Below are positions 23,937 through 36,058 of a DNA stretch of 64,000 nucleotides, one piece after another. Under the pieces are notes generated by a model, which worked only from the letters and a program-made list of their open reading frames with translations, made no database searches and was not told the DNA's origin. Position 1 is the first letter of the stretch. Every line of letters starts with the position of its first letter. Source of the stretch: Mucidula mucida (lineage: Eukaryota; Basidiomycota; Agaricomycetes; Agaricales; Physalacriaceae); the NCBI GenBank assembly GCA_015501055.1, contig JADNYV010000001.1, positions 1,054,001-1,118,000 on the forward strand, in the 5' to 3' direction. The translations under genes and the position numbers were made by a program.

Positions 23937-26900
23937 ATGGCCAACAGAGGAGGCGATCGTGGCAGAGGCCGTGGCGCTCCATTTTCCGGCCGCGGTGTCG
24001 GAGACCGAGGCCGTGGCTTCGGTGGCCCAGGCCGTGGCGGCGGGCGAGGCGGTCGTGGCGGAGGTGCCGCTCATTCGTCAGAACGTGGAGGGTAAGTTAT
24101 GCTCAATGTAGAAACTTCCGTCCTTTGATTAGGTTCAGCATATTTTCTCCAGGAACTACTGCCAATATCGACGCTAGACTCGTGGACGGTTCTGACACCG
24201 CTTTAGTGAACAGCTTTCGCTCCTGGAATCTCAATTCTGCCACCGAGCTGCCCTTGCGCCCTGGATTTGGTTCTATTGGAACTGAGGTCAAGCTTCGTGC
24301 AAATTTCTTTCCCGTCAAGATACCAAGGCGTGCTATCTACGAATACGATGTTTCTATAGCTCCCACTGCGGGTACTTCAAATCGCCGTGTCAAGCGCCGG
24401 ATATTTCAGCTAGCCGAGAAAACCCCCGAATGGGCGTCTAATGGTTTACAAGGGAATGTGGCGCATGACCACGCGTCCAAACTTGTAGCTGCATCAGTAC
24501 TTCCGCAGCCATTGATGATCCGTGTCCTGTTCTTCGACGAAGACGAGTCGGGCCCTACCAAGAACAGCAAGGAATATGTGCTATCAATCAACTTTGTGCA
24601 GAACATAGATACTTCCCACTTACTCAAGTGAATATCATGCCTTGGCTCTTTTTCTCAATGTTGATTGTTCTTTCAGCTACCTTGCTGGGCAAGAAGGATA
24701 CCGTGGATATGATATTCTTCCCATCATATCTGCTTTGAACATCATTCTCGCCGCACACCCGAACCGAACCACAGCGGGAGGAGGTGTCCTCGTAGGGAGG
24801 AATCGCTTCTTTTTCGCAAGTGCGGCTCCTCCAGTATCTCTTGGAGGTGGTCTTGAAGCTCTGAGAGGCTTCTACTCGTCCATACGTCCCACTCACCAAC
24901 AGCTGATGGTAAACGTCAACGGTGAGTAGTGTGTTTGAGCCTCGACTGGCTCTGTTATTTACGTCAGTACAGTCTGTACCACCGCATTTTATGGTATGTT
25001 CTCTTTCGAAAAAGTCCGATGATGCCATTGAGTCGTCCATCCTTCAGTGCCCGGTAATTTAGCCGACGCTATGAAAACTTTTGGTAGGGCGAGTTATGGC
25101 GCGAGATTCACCGCTTTCGCTAAGGGTGTACGCGTCAAGGCGACTCATCTTGGCTACAAGAAGACAGTGAAATCTGTCACCAATCTCACTCCTAGTCAAC
25201 ATAGGTTTGATTGTGCTGAGCTTAAAGGAGTGGTTTCCGTTGAATCATATTTCTTGAAGAGTGCGTGTCGTCTTATCGTTTCCGCCTCAATGCTTATGGT
25301 CAACTCAAAGAGTACAATATCAGACTTCGATATCCTGAACTACCCCTTGTCGACGTGGGTGGAACCAAAGCCAATTTGCTCCCCCCAGAAGTATGCGAAA
25401 TATTGCCCAACCAACCCTTTCGAGGAAAGCTCAGCGACGAATGCACTTCTGTGATGATCACAGCTGCGGCCAAATGGCCAAATATTAATGCACAGACAAT
25501 CATGTCGGCGGGGCTCAAAGAACTGGGCTTCCGTACAGGTGCACCCGCTTTAACTTCGTTCGGCATCAATATTGGCACCGAAATGACAGTGCTCCCGGGT
25601 CGTATTCTGCCCACCCCCAGCCTTTCCTATGGTGCGGGTTCCGGCCCTGTGGAGATCGACAAAGCCAGTTGGAACTTAAAACGTCTGAAGTTCTTGAGGT
25701 GTAGTAGACTTACGAACTGGGTCGTTTTTTGCGTGGTGGACAACGGGAGGGACGAGTTCAACGGGCCGAACGACCCCGAGCTCAAGAGAACTGTTGATAC
25801 CTTTGCGCAGACCTGTAGAAGCAGTGGGATGGCGGTGGACCCACATTCCGCCGTTCTTTATGCGAAGCTTACTCCAAAGGAACAAGACGACTCTGTGCGC
25901 TCGAAAGCGATCGACGACATCAGGACAGGCATTAAGGCGGGCGGCAAGAAGCCGTCTTTTGTGTTGGTCATCCTTTCCAACGGTGACAAGCACATCTACT
26001 CTGGAATCAAGTATCTGTGTGATTCGTGGCTTGACATCCCTACGGTTTGCGCTCACGCTGGGAAAATCCGGCAAGGTACGTATGCTCCTGCGAAGCAGTG
26101 TGGGTTCATAGGCTGATGTTCTACATCAAGAGAAAGGGCAGCTGGCATATTGCGCCAATGTGGCGTTAAAAGTGAATATCAAATTGGGTGGTGCTAAGTT
26201 CGTTCATCTTCATCTTGACAAATACTTGGCTGATGCTCTCATTTCCTCGTCGTCTTAGTCACTCCCTCGACAAACATAGCATGAGTTGGCTGCACAAGAC
26301 GCCGACCATGCTGGTCGGTATCGATGTAACGCATCCGGGTCCTGGTAGTGTCAAAGGGACGCCATCTATCGCCGCAGTTTGTGCGAGCGTCGACATAGAT
26401 TTTTCCCAGTACCCTGCGAGTATGCAGCTACAAGAGTCCAAGAAAGAGGTACGACTAATCTCAACGACTCAGGTTCATACTCAGTCTCTTTGGTGAAGAT
26501 GGTCACGAATCTAGCTCCTATGATGGTGGAACGACTAGAGCTCTTTAAGAAAAGGAACAGAAACAAGCTCCCGGATCGAGTCATAGTTTACCGCGATGGC
26601 GTTTCCGAGGTTTTTGGTCTCCTTTCGTTTAAGCTTTTCCATTCTTACACACCTCTGTAGGGTCAACTTCTGACAGTGGTGGCTGAAGAAATGCCTGCCA
26701 TGCATGCAGCGTTCAGAAAGTTTCACACAGCCACGCAGAAGTACATGCCCAAACTTACAATCATAGTCTGCGGGAAACGTCACCACACACGATTCTATCC
26801 TACAGATGAAAAAGGAGCGGACCAGAATGGAAACCCTAAGCCAGGATTAGTCGTGGATAAGGGCGTCTCGTCGGTCTTTGGGTTCGACTTCTTTTTGCAA

Positions 26901-27286
26901 GGTATGGATGTAACAGTCTTTCCTTCTGTTATCTCTGCTTACATGTTTGTGTAGCACATGCTGGACTGAAAGGAACGACACGTCCAACTCACTATTATGT
27001 CGTTCACGACGAAATCGGCTTCAAGGCAGACGAACTACAAACTCTGACGCACCAAATAAGTTACCTTTACGCTCGCGCGACAAAGGCCGTCAGCCTGGCT
27101 TCGCCGGCGTATTACGCCGACATGGCCTGCGAACGAGGACGCTGCTATATTCACAAGCTGCTTCACAACATCACCAACGTGAACCTCAACATGGTGAACG
27201 CAGATCAGGAGGTTATGAAGGAAGCAGAGCAAATGTGGCACAACGGTGTATCGGGACAGATGAAGGACACAATGTTCTATCTATGA
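23937..27286 (+). CDS. AGO: Argonaute (small-RNA guided silencing protein) with D-E-D-D slicer residues
   Basis: The first ATG in a good frame is 23937, giving an RG/GR-rich N-terminus (GGDRGRGRG, RGVGDRGRG) like other fungal Argonautes. Next are the N domain (LVNSFRSWNLN, VKLRANFFPVKIP, YEYDVSIAP), linker DUF1785, PAZ (about 25050-25330), L2 (ELPLVDVGGTKANLLPPEVCEI), MID (KKPSFVLVILSNGDKHIYSGIKY) and PIWI. Catalytic residues are visible: Asp in VGIDVTHPG, Glu at KKE-MVTNL across an intron, Asp in VYRDGVSEGQ and Asp in PAYYADMACER, so a D-E-D-D tetrad and probably active slicing. It ends FYL at TGA 27284-27286. About 900 residues is normal. In fungi such proteins act in quelling and transposon control. 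Confidence 0.95.
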
Positions 27287-27567
27287 AGAACCAGATCTCC
27301 TGTAAAGTTTTTCTCCTCTCCATGTGTTTCTACCTATCTTTGTATTTGTACCCGGTATGTTGTTTTGATGTGCCTTGTACGATTATTGTACATAGCGGAC
27401 AGCTAGGCGCTTGTATAAAGACTACTGATAGACTGGCCTAAATGATGAAATGAACCTGTCGCTATTTTACCAAGTTCCTGACCCTGGCGATTTATGTGCG
27501 GGTTTGCCGTTGCTTAACAGGAGGTATCCGGAGCCGCAACGCTTTGGCGTTAACCACAACGTTCGTC

Positions 27568-29662
27568 ATGAATTCGTACGAAAGCCGCTGCTGGCAGTTC
27601 TTTCTCGCGTTCACCTTCCTACATGGCGTGTCTGGATCATATATGCAACAGGTTTGCCGGGTTTCATCAACCCAGTGTTCAGCTGACCGTTCCCCAGTCG
27701 TTCTTCTTTGACTATGCTATCCCCTCGCAGGCGGTAACCGTGCCTGTTACGAGTACGCTCTTTTCTTTGACGGGCACGGCTGCACGCTCATGAGCAATCT
27801 CAGCACAGTGCGAAACGATTCACATCAAGGTTCGTTAAACCATATGGCGAAGGCATAATTTCATTTAATCCACGGCTCAGTGGGATCGAGGTTCTGCGAC
27901 TGGGTATGAATTTGCCTCAAGTGTTCTTCTGTCCGTAAACTGAAAGTTCTGCAGGCCATCTCCATCCGCCCCTTATTACCTCCAAATATATACGTCGTGA
28001 GCATCGTACTCCGAATTCTCTCCCAAAGTTCTCAGCGGTATCTCAGCGCCTTTGTGTTCCCGTTCATTGTCGAAGCTGGAAGTGGACTGTCGTTTGTCAG
28101 TCATCAATCCGAGCAAAAACTCAAAACCTCATATTATTCTCATCCAGGATTGGGAAGTCCCCTTCGCGCCCGGGACTCTGGTGAATACAAATGGACATGA
28201 ATGCTTTCTTAATCCGCTGACGCGTAGTCTTAGTACCAGATTTGCATGGTAAGATGAGAGTATGTTGAAGATTACAGTATTCTCACCTTTTTCAGTTTGA
28301 CAAGAATGGATATACCGGTGGCTGTCAAGCGATATATGCAATGGTGCCCAACACCAACGACGGTTTCTCATGTGCCAATGCTTCATTTCCACTTGCTCCT
28401 CTTGACATTGTTGCTGTGGTACAGGTAAGTGCGACCAATCAGGGCTTCCGATTCATTCTAACAGTAATATCTTCATATAGGACGGTCCCCTCTCCCAGTA
28501 CGGATGGATTCCGCAGGTACAGAAATGTCTTCTCTTCTTGGCACACCTGTTTCATTCCATGTAGTGCAGCGACTTGGCGGTAACTCCCCAGAATGGCACG
28601 CCGCCTTACACCGTCACGGTCAGTAGAACGATTATCGAACTTTCTGGTCTTACTTTGTTCTAGATTGCGCCTACTTTACACCCTCCCGTGAACATTACGA
28701 CCAATGACATGTCGACTGTTAATTGGACAGTCGATCTTTCATGGGCCTCTCCTTTCTTCATCAGCGTAGTCGACTCAGAGTTCAATTTCTGGTCATATGG
28801 CCCTCTTCATAGCGGTGAAGGAGAATCTGGTTGTCTGTCCGGTGCTTCGCGGGAGAGGTGCGCTACTCGGTTCGCCATACTTACCTGGGTCGGCTAACAG
28901 TGACATAGTGATTCCGACATATCCTCGACCGGGAAATTTGTAGGAACAGGTATAGCTGGTCTAGTCGTCGGAGTTCTTGCAGGCATTGCAGCCGCTGTGT
29001 GGTTTTTGAACCGCCGTCAAAAGCGACAACGTCAGGAAAACCAATTTGTTGCTCTGGGGCCTTCGACACCACTGGATTCTGGAACGGATCCTCTGGCTCC
29101 GCGCCACGATCCTTTTGACAGTCCTTGGTCTCTTGGTACTACAGGAACTCAATATCGTCCCGTTCCGACTATGCCTTCCGACACATCCTTTGGCAATTAC
29201 CATACACTTTCATATCATCCACAGAGTACTTATCAAGTCGAGCCATTCGTAATGCCAGGCGAAGAGCGACTCTCTACACAAGGGCCCATGTCTCCTGGAT
29301 CGACCACGCATGGTTATAGTTCTCCGTCAGTGACGAACGACCCGCATACCTCTCGACAACAATCTGGGCATGTTTATGTTGTACACCATGATGGTGGCCG
29401 CGCACCAATTACAGTATACCATGAAGATGGGACCGAGGTTGTGGAATTACCTCCTCGCTACAATGACGATACCTCGTCGTCGTCTCCGCGTGACCACAGC
29501 GATGCAAGGAGTGATGTTCCTAGTGGGAGTGATCCTCGAAGCAGCGGTGAGTTCCGAAGTGCACATGGAGCAGGCAGCAGTGATGCCTCCAGGGCAAGTG
29601 CCGCATATCTAAATCAGCAAAGAAGGCCTGGAGGGGTGCCGAAAAAACCTGGGCGACCATAG
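27568..29662 (+). CDS. Secretory type I membrane protein, unknown function
   Basis: The family is not recognised by name. ATG 27568 starts a signal peptide (RCWQFFLAFTFLHGVSGSY). Several small exons then give an ectodomain with paired motifs: LTVPQSFFFDYAIPSQ, QCETIHIKWDRGSATGPSPS, PYYLQIYT, FIVEAGSGLSF, DWEVPFAPGT, ICMFDKNGYTGGCQAIY, APLDIVAVVQDGPLSQYGWIPQ and a second similar half. One membrane helix (GTGIAGLVVGVLAGIAAAVWFL, about 28945-29010) is followed by a basic stop (NRRQKRQRQ) and a roughly 200-residue cytoplasmic tail rich in Ser, Pro and His. It may be a surface sensor or adhesin-like protein; this is inference from topology alone. Ends at TAG 29660-29662. Confidence 0.75.
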
Positions 29663-29938
29663 TTTCTCTTTAGCATGGACAAGGTGCATATTTACTTCTT
29701 AGTTTAAGGGACAATTTCTGGATAATGACACGATACACCTTCTAATGTAAAATACCCTACGCAGGACATATTTTCCACATAGATTATGAAACCTTACTTA
29801 CGACGGTTCGATTGTTGACAATGCCAGTTTCAATCTTATCATGTGGCCCTGTGGCTGTACCTCTATGATGCGATCATGTTGGTTTTGCATATAAGTAGTA
29901 GTCCGCTTCCACCCTCGCGTCGCTCTCAGTGGACGAAA

Positions 29939-30928
29939 ATGCCGGCCTTGGATGAGAGAGGAAAGATGGCCGCTGCTCAGATCGCGTTCTATGTTCCTAT
30001 CGCTATCATCTCTCTTCTATTTTTCGTTCGATACTTGTTCAGTAACGATGGTGGATGGTTCCTGCTTCTCATATTTGCCCTCAGTGAGTCCTGCCTCTTG
30101 CGCGAGAACGACTACATCCTCGTTAATGAAATCCAGCTCGAATTGTAGGAGGCGCACTAATTGTAGCGGGGGAGTCCATGACAGATCCAAGCGTAGACCT
30201 GTTTATTGCCGCATATCTGCTCTTCCATGCTGGACTCACCATATTGATGCTCGCTTCCATTGGCTTCATCTCTCTCGCGTAACATTCCAGTACTTTTTCA
30301 ATGGCGCCCTATATTCAAAGATTATTCAGAGGGTATCGATCGTACAGCGATTATGATAGCGTACGCCGCTTGTATTTCTTCGCCGGTGCCATGGCCCTGG
30401 TTGCGCTGGGTTTAAGTATTGCTGCTGGTATGCTAGGGACACACGTCAATCCAGACGTGAATGCTGGTATGATTATACGACGCGTAGCTGCAGGGGTCTA
30501 CGGAGTACGTGATAGATTTGGGAGGTGAGATAGCAGATGTTGATGGGTTCTGTTTTAGGCCTTCTATCTAGTCCTCGTCTTGATGACAATGGTGGCATGG
30601 AGTCATCGTTATGCTATGAGAAGCTACCGTCGAAAGGTGAGTGCCAGATACTCCATGATGGTCATGGTGTTGACGATTGATTTAGTTACTTGCTGGCGTA
30701 ACATTAGCTCTTCCTTTCCTTGGTGCACGCGTGGCATACGAATTCCTCGCGTCCTGGTCCTCGTCGGATCCATTTGGCAACGCACTGTCTTCCAATCCCA
30801 CTCTCGCCAAGTTCAATCCTGTTCAAGGCGATTGGATACCTTACCTCGTGATGGGTTTAGTGGTGGAATTTGTTGCAGCTCTCATTTACGCCGTCTTCGG
30901 TGTCATGCTACATCGCAGACACCCATGA
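29939..30928 (+). CDS. Multi-pass membrane protein (DUF7702-like, about seven helices)
   Basis: ATG 29939 (MPALDERGKMAAAQIAFYVP) starts a frame with hydrophobic segments at IAFYVPIAIISLLFFVRYLF, FLLLIFAL, GGALIVAGE, LFIAAYLLFHAGLTILMLASIGFISLA, LYFFAGAMALVALGLSIAAGML, LVLVLMTMVAW and LVMGLVVEFVAALIYAVFGVML, across at least four introns. The pattern and the HSRHP-like short polar tail fit the fungal seven-helix DUF7702 family, which has no established function. A receptor or transporter role cannot be claimed. It ends at TGA 30926-30928. Confidence 0.75.
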
Positions 30929-31412
30929 ACTTCTCCACGCCTGAACGACTTCAACAGCGCCACGACCGACATACTTTTACTATCCAGATATACGTTGCTT
31001 TACGATGTACTACTTACTTGAAGACCCCGCTGATGAAGGACTATGTTGACGTTCTACTGCTACTGTAAAACAGTACATGCCTGAATGGTACTACTAGTAC
31101 AGAGCGTGAAGTGTGCGAGTCGCATAGTCAAGCACTCTTCATGACAGCCGAAGGGTTGCGTGAAGAGCGCTCCGGCTTAATTGAACTCGATAGCATCCCT
31201 CTATACAACCACAGCAAATACCCTGAATCACAGTAAAGAATCGAGAGTTGTTCTGTGAGAACGGTGGTGGCAAGGTTGAAAGAAAATTTCGCTGGTGGTT
31301 ACTTAAGTGGTGCACACGTGACCTGATGACCGTGGGAATCGGACGAAGCTTGACGTCAGTGATTGCAATGCTTCGCTTCCGCCATCTCTACCGACAAGCA
31401 CCTAAAGCAAGA
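30929..31412. other. Intergenic, 484 bp
   Basis: This holds the 3' end of the seven-helix gene and the promoter of the hydrolase. An imperfect hairpin (AGCACTCTTCATG facing CGTGAAGAGCGCT, about 31131-31170) lies in it and could be a terminator or processing structure. No gene is seen. Confidence 0.5.
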
Positions 31413-32471
31413 ATGTCTACGGTTCATAATACCAACAAAGCCTGCTGCTCTATCCCCCCAGTGCTATCTGATTACCAACCCAAAGGTGCTATTAAGCCCG
31501 TCGCTGGCTTCCAGAAGGTATACGTCACTGGGCCTGCGACAAGTAGTAATGCCATTGTCTGTATCTTTGACATCTTTGGGTGCGTCCCGGCATAGCGTTA
31601 TTGTGTCTCGATTCGAGCGCTTTGACAGGTTCTTTCCCCAAACGCAACAGGGTGCTGATATTGTCGCGTCGACGCTGAACACGATCGTGTATATGCCCGA
31701 CTTTTTTGAGCCCGACGCGCCATTTGATATTGCCAAGTTTCCACCCAAAACTGATCAAGATAAAGCCGATCTTCAAGCTTTTTTTGGCAGTACCGCCAAC
31801 CCTTCAGCTGCGATTACCAAGCTCAAAACATTTGGCGAGAGTCTTAAGGCCAACGGCTTTAAGCGCGTGGGAATCTACGGCATGTGCTGGGGTACCTATA
31901 TCTCTACCTCCACCTTTCTCCTCTAACTCGTATTCCTAGGCGGCAAGGTAGCAGTATCCTCTGGTGGTGATCTACTCCGTTTGATGCTGTTGCCATTCTC
32001 CATCCTGCGCAAGTGGATGTTCATCCACTTGAGTTCTTGTTCTGAACTCTATTTCTACAGCATGTTATTTGTCGACGATGCAAGCAGGTTGACTGTTCCT
32101 CTCGGCATGTACATTTCTGGCGATGAACCTGTTGATGAGGTATGATAGACACTCTTGACAAATCGTCAACGCTAATCTGATTCGCACAGTATGAGAAAAT
32201 AGTCGAGGTCGTATCGAAGAAGCCATTTGCCGACAAATGCGACGCAAAGAATTATTCCAATATGTGGGTCGCAATCAAGCTTCCAAGATAGATCTCAAGA
32301 CATGCTTAGGTTCCATGGATGGGGCGCTGCCCGTGCCGATCTCAAGAATGAGAAGAATTGAAAGAGTAAAGGCAACAGACTCCTCTTTTTCGTCGGTGTT
32401 CTGAAGAATCTCTCAGGTTCGAAGATGTTTACTCTCGTCTTGTTTCATTCTTCAAATCCACCTTGGGCTGA
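31413..32471 (+). CDS. Dienelactone hydrolase family protein, apparent frame break in one exon
   Basis: ATG 31413 opens MSTVHNTNKACCSIPPVLSDY, the usual N-terminus of fungal dienelactone hydrolases. The alpha/beta-hydrolase core shows IVCIFDIFG, STLNTIVYMPDFFEP, the Cys nucleophile in YGMCWGGK, Asp in YISGDEPVD and His in FHGWGA. It ends KSTLG at TGA 32469-32471. Two oddities stand out. After KVAVSSGG the conserved FDAVAILHPA segment is read in another frame (near 31966-31972), which needs a 1-nt insertion. The next intron then fits only as GC-AG (32009-32060, GCAAGT...CTACAG). A canonical GT reading keeps an open frame but destroys the conserved segment. Either a recent frameshift or a sequence error is likely. 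Confidence 0.78.
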
Positions 32472-32570
32472 CTCCAGAATGGAATGGTACCAGTGGCATA
32501 CGAACCCGAACTGCAGTAACGTGTAAGATATATGTAGCAGAGCAAATCAAAGAGAATTGTATCGGTATTG

Positions 32571-34329
32571 TTAAAGGTGGTCGAAAACTTCCGCAGGATA
32601 GTCATCGTCAACTTTCCACAGCCAGAATGGACCTACACATCTAAGTATGAATGTCGAAGATGGAGAAATAGGCGATCTTACCCACGGGGTCACCTAAATA
32701 TTGTATCGTTAGTATTACGAGACGTTTGCGTTACGGGCGCTGACCTCGGTCATGCAAGACAGTTGTCCATACGCCGACAACACCCGCTGCGCATCCTACG
32801 TTGCCCACTTGTATTCCTTCAGAACTGAAAATGTGTGAGATGGTATACAAAAGCAAGACCAGAGTTGCTTCACCTCCATTGCGTCTCGCCATCATACATT
32901 GAAACCTTTTCCCTCTGGCAATCAGTTATGAAGTCGTTTATTCAGAACGCACTGACTACTCACGAATTGATAGCGAATGCTACCGTCATTCGCCATTCTA
33001 ACAACGCCTTCAACACTAGACTCGTGTCCATTTACGCCCCGCGACGTCCCTTTGAAGTGGATGGGAGGATACTTCGGGAAGTACGTACAGAACTCTTTGT
33101 CATCATGATACTTCAAATCGGAGTGGCTGACCACTTTCAGATTGATCTGGATGAGACGCGTTGCCTCACGAAAGCGAGGGTTCTCCTCAAAGTAGGCGAT
33201 ATGCTTTGGCCCGCGGAACGTATTGGAAAACTAGAAATCATGACATGAGGAAGGATTATCGCTTTTCTGAACGAAGCGTACGTTGAACGCTGGAAGGAAA
33301 GAGAGGCGGAAGATTACTATTATCGTATAAGGCACAGATATTATGATTGACGCGTACCGAACAGATCTCTTAATACATGTCAACCCGAGTACAGGACAGT
33401 AGAGAAGACGATATCATACCGATAGTCCATGAAACAGACATAGCGTCTCCAATTGCCTGTCGATACATTAGCTGAGCTCAGAAACATAGGTCTGCGGATC
33501 CACCTTCCACGCCAGCCCAATCTCTGTCGGTGAATGTAGCCGGGGCGGAGCGCGCACGGACGGCATCCAACCCAACTCGAGGGCGGAATTCAAATAGACG
33601 CGGCGGAAGTTCTGCAAGGTTGGCCCAAACCACGTTCATCAAATGGACGACATGGATCCAATTCACACCTCCGTTCGCAAGATAAGGTCCCCAGCTAGAT
33701 TCGCGGGTATAATTGGATAAGTCATATGCGAAGCAGCGACTCTTGTTCCGTTGATGTTCAGAGGGTAAGGGCTCGTCCTCGTCGTCGACCTGAGAGAGGA
33801 TGAAGTATGCCTTGAGTTGTGCAATGGCCTGATCGAGGAATGCCGGGTGATTGGGGAACGTTCGGTGGAGAATGCTGGACGAAGATAAGACGATGGAAAG
33901 GCGCTCCATTGCCAATGAGGGCCTTGGCCTGCGGTTAGAATATGGTTCCGACGTCCTGACCATGTCGAGGAACGTCTGCACGGCGAACCACACAACGGCG
34001 GCAGGCGACTCTGACTGGAAAGCGATGTGTTCTGCGCGTATCCTGCCTTGTACCAGGCTCTTGTAGTCCAAGTTGTCGCATTCTTCAAGAGTCCTATGCG
34101 CAAGAGAGTCCCGGGGATCGCCAAACTCATGGATGAGGAGTTCTCGCCATAGATAGCTATCATCGGAGCTATATACCAGGTCCCTGCTAAAGCTGCAGGT
34201 CTGAGAGAAAGCTGCTACGTCTTTGGCACTACAGAAGGTGAGGATTTCCTGGATGACCTCGAGGGGAATGGACAATATCTTGCACTCGATGGCCATATGG
34301 TGGAGGAATGCACGGATATAAGGTACCAT
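32571..34329 (-). CDS. F-box protein with C-terminal beta-rich domain
   Basis: The N-terminal exon (34329 to about 33508) carries an F-box: LSIPLEVIQEILTFCSAKDVAAFSQTCSFSRDLVY, so it should bind Skp1 in an SCF ubiquitin ligase. The true start may be the internal Met (MAIECKILS) at 34296. The frame continues over introns into NWRRYVCFMDYR (about 33430), PPIHFKGTSRGVNGHESSVEGVVRMANDGSIRY (about 32950-33060), EGIQVGNVGCAAGVVGVWTTVLHD (about 32740-32830) and PFWLWKV at the end, with TAA at 32571-32573. This multi-exon layout, with FKGTSRG and GVWTT motifs, is common in agaricomycete F-box proteins. Substrates are unknown. The region 33090-33420 is hard to splice exactly. Confidence 0.82.
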
Positions 34330-34715
34330 AACACCGTGAGATTTCGATCAGCCGATGCGGAAATGGCAAAATACCTCTTGTTCTGTCGACTATCTCAGTC
34401 TGCTGTGTGAAAGGCGAAACAGAAGTACTGCAGATGATGTAAATTCTCTCGAAAACGCTATGGAGGCTCCTATTCTGTGTATCGCCCATAGTTTCCGGCG
34501 TACTATCAGGGCTGACTCGAAATTCATGGTTCTTAGCATGGGTAGGTAGTGGGTAGGCGGGACAGTACAAGACGCTCCTTAATGTGCCATCAAGGTCCTC
34601 CGAAAGGTGATAGTGCACAGCCTCGTGCAGACCGCGTTCCCATCCCTTGTATTCTCTTCAACTTATCATATCAGGCGATGATCTGTCTTGTTCTCTTTCT
34701 AGTCCGTTCGCATTG
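34330..34715. other. Divergent promoter region, 386 bp
   Basis: It lies between the F-box start (-) and the DUF6699-like start (+). No conserved coding segment, repeat or clear TATA box is seen. Confidence 0.5.
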
Positions 34716-35989
34716 ATGGCCGCTTCTTTGGCAGACCATAATAAGCACGGTAAATTTTATCGCAATGTCGAAAGCTTGGATAGACGATGGCTTCCGTCGC
34801 CTGTTTCGTCGGAGGTCGCGTCAATGCCCTCCGACATGTACCCTTACCCTTATGACGCACGCTGGAGGCCGCCTACAGCACCACCGCTCAAGGTGCATTA
34901 CATTGGCCGCACCCAGCAAAGGAACCTGATGACAAGATGGCTTCAAAGACTATTGCGTGAGTCTCGTTCTGTATTTTGGTCAACAAATACAGCTGAAGTT
35001 GTTGAAGATCGTAACAGAATGGATCTTGTCCATGAGATACCAATGTACCACCCATATGAACTGGATCCGCCCATGCCGCGTTATCCACCAATTCCACTCT
35101 CTGAATGGAAGGCTTGGGGCTATTATGCGCGCCCCAACATCAACGGTATACATGTTCACAATCAATGTGAGTGCCTTTGGCATCATAGCTGTGAGCCACT
35201 CAAGCGACTTCTACAGCACCGCGATTACAAACATTGATGCACATAGACATCGAAGAGTTGTATTACGCATTACGAGGTTTAAACCCAGGTACGCATTTCA
35301 CAGCTCTCTCTCTCCAGCTCGAATGCCATTGTTCCATAGATGGACAGCAGATCGAACATCCTGAGCGTTGGGTGCCAGGAATCCGTCACCCGGCTCTTCC
35401 ATCGCGCCCTCAAACGTGGAAACGACCCGAGCTCAATGCACGTCTGCCATTTCCTTGGGAATGCTATTTGAATCCGTGGCTCACTCATAATGATGGAGGA
35501 ATATCGTGCGCTGTCGGCTGGGATGTGGGTGTTCATCCTGACACGATATGGATAAATCCACAGGATGGCCCACTAGCACCCTTGTCTGATCCAGATAAGC
35601 ACCAGCCAGCGACGTTTCCGTTTGTCACGCACCTAGTTGTGAACAGTCTGAACCTCGATGGCAGACCGCTTCCCTTAGAGCGAATCATCATTGTCAACAT
35701 GGACGGAATCTGCTGTATTGACGTGTTTATGGGCCTCCATGAGCACTTCCAGAAGCGTGTGTCGCGTGAAGAGTACGACAATTGGGACCAGTCTGTCCGT
35801 GACGAAGCAACGAGCGTCAATCGTTACCGGGTACAGCACCAAAAACGCCGGGTGACTGATATCCTTCGTTGCGATCGCTTGGGGCACAATTGCATGTTTG
35901 ACGGTCTGACCGTCAATCCTGACCGCCATGGATGGATACTACATGTTACACGCGAGCATCATTTTCCACGTCGTCATACGCGTACCTGA
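34716..35989 (+). CDS. DUF6699-like protein
   Basis: I choose ATG 34716 (MAASLADHNKHGKF); no upstream ATG extends this frame. The first half is Pro/Tyr/Arg-rich (MYPYPYDARWRPPTAPP, YHPYELDPPMPRYPPIP). The second half resembles the basidiomycete DUF6699 domain: PFPWECYLNPWL, ISCAVGWDVGVHPDTI, FVTHLVVNSLNLDGRPLPLERIIIVNMDGICCIDVFMGLHEHF and VSREEYDNW, then an Arg/His-rich tail. The domain has no known function and is expanded in mushrooms. Two introns near 35168 and 35289 separate the parts; the intervening small exon is not certain. Ends at TGA 35987-35989. Confidence 0.7.
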
Positions 35990-36058
35990 CAAACTTGTCT
36001 ACAAATGTTAATACACCCATAATGCTGAATAGCGAAATAATGTTATCGTCTGGGTTTC

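Noticed and set aside
25676..26074. 132-codon minus-strand frame
   Set aside because: It lies wholly within Argonaute exons and mirrors their codon pattern; no protein motifs.
31131..31170. Imperfect hairpin as a possible ncRNA or terminator
   Set aside because: Arms have two mismatches in 13 and no other support; noted only in the intergenic entry.
32568..33248. Plus-strand frames suggesting a separate small gene
   Set aside because: The minus strand here encodes conserved 3' exons of the F-box gene (FKGTSRG, GVWTT).
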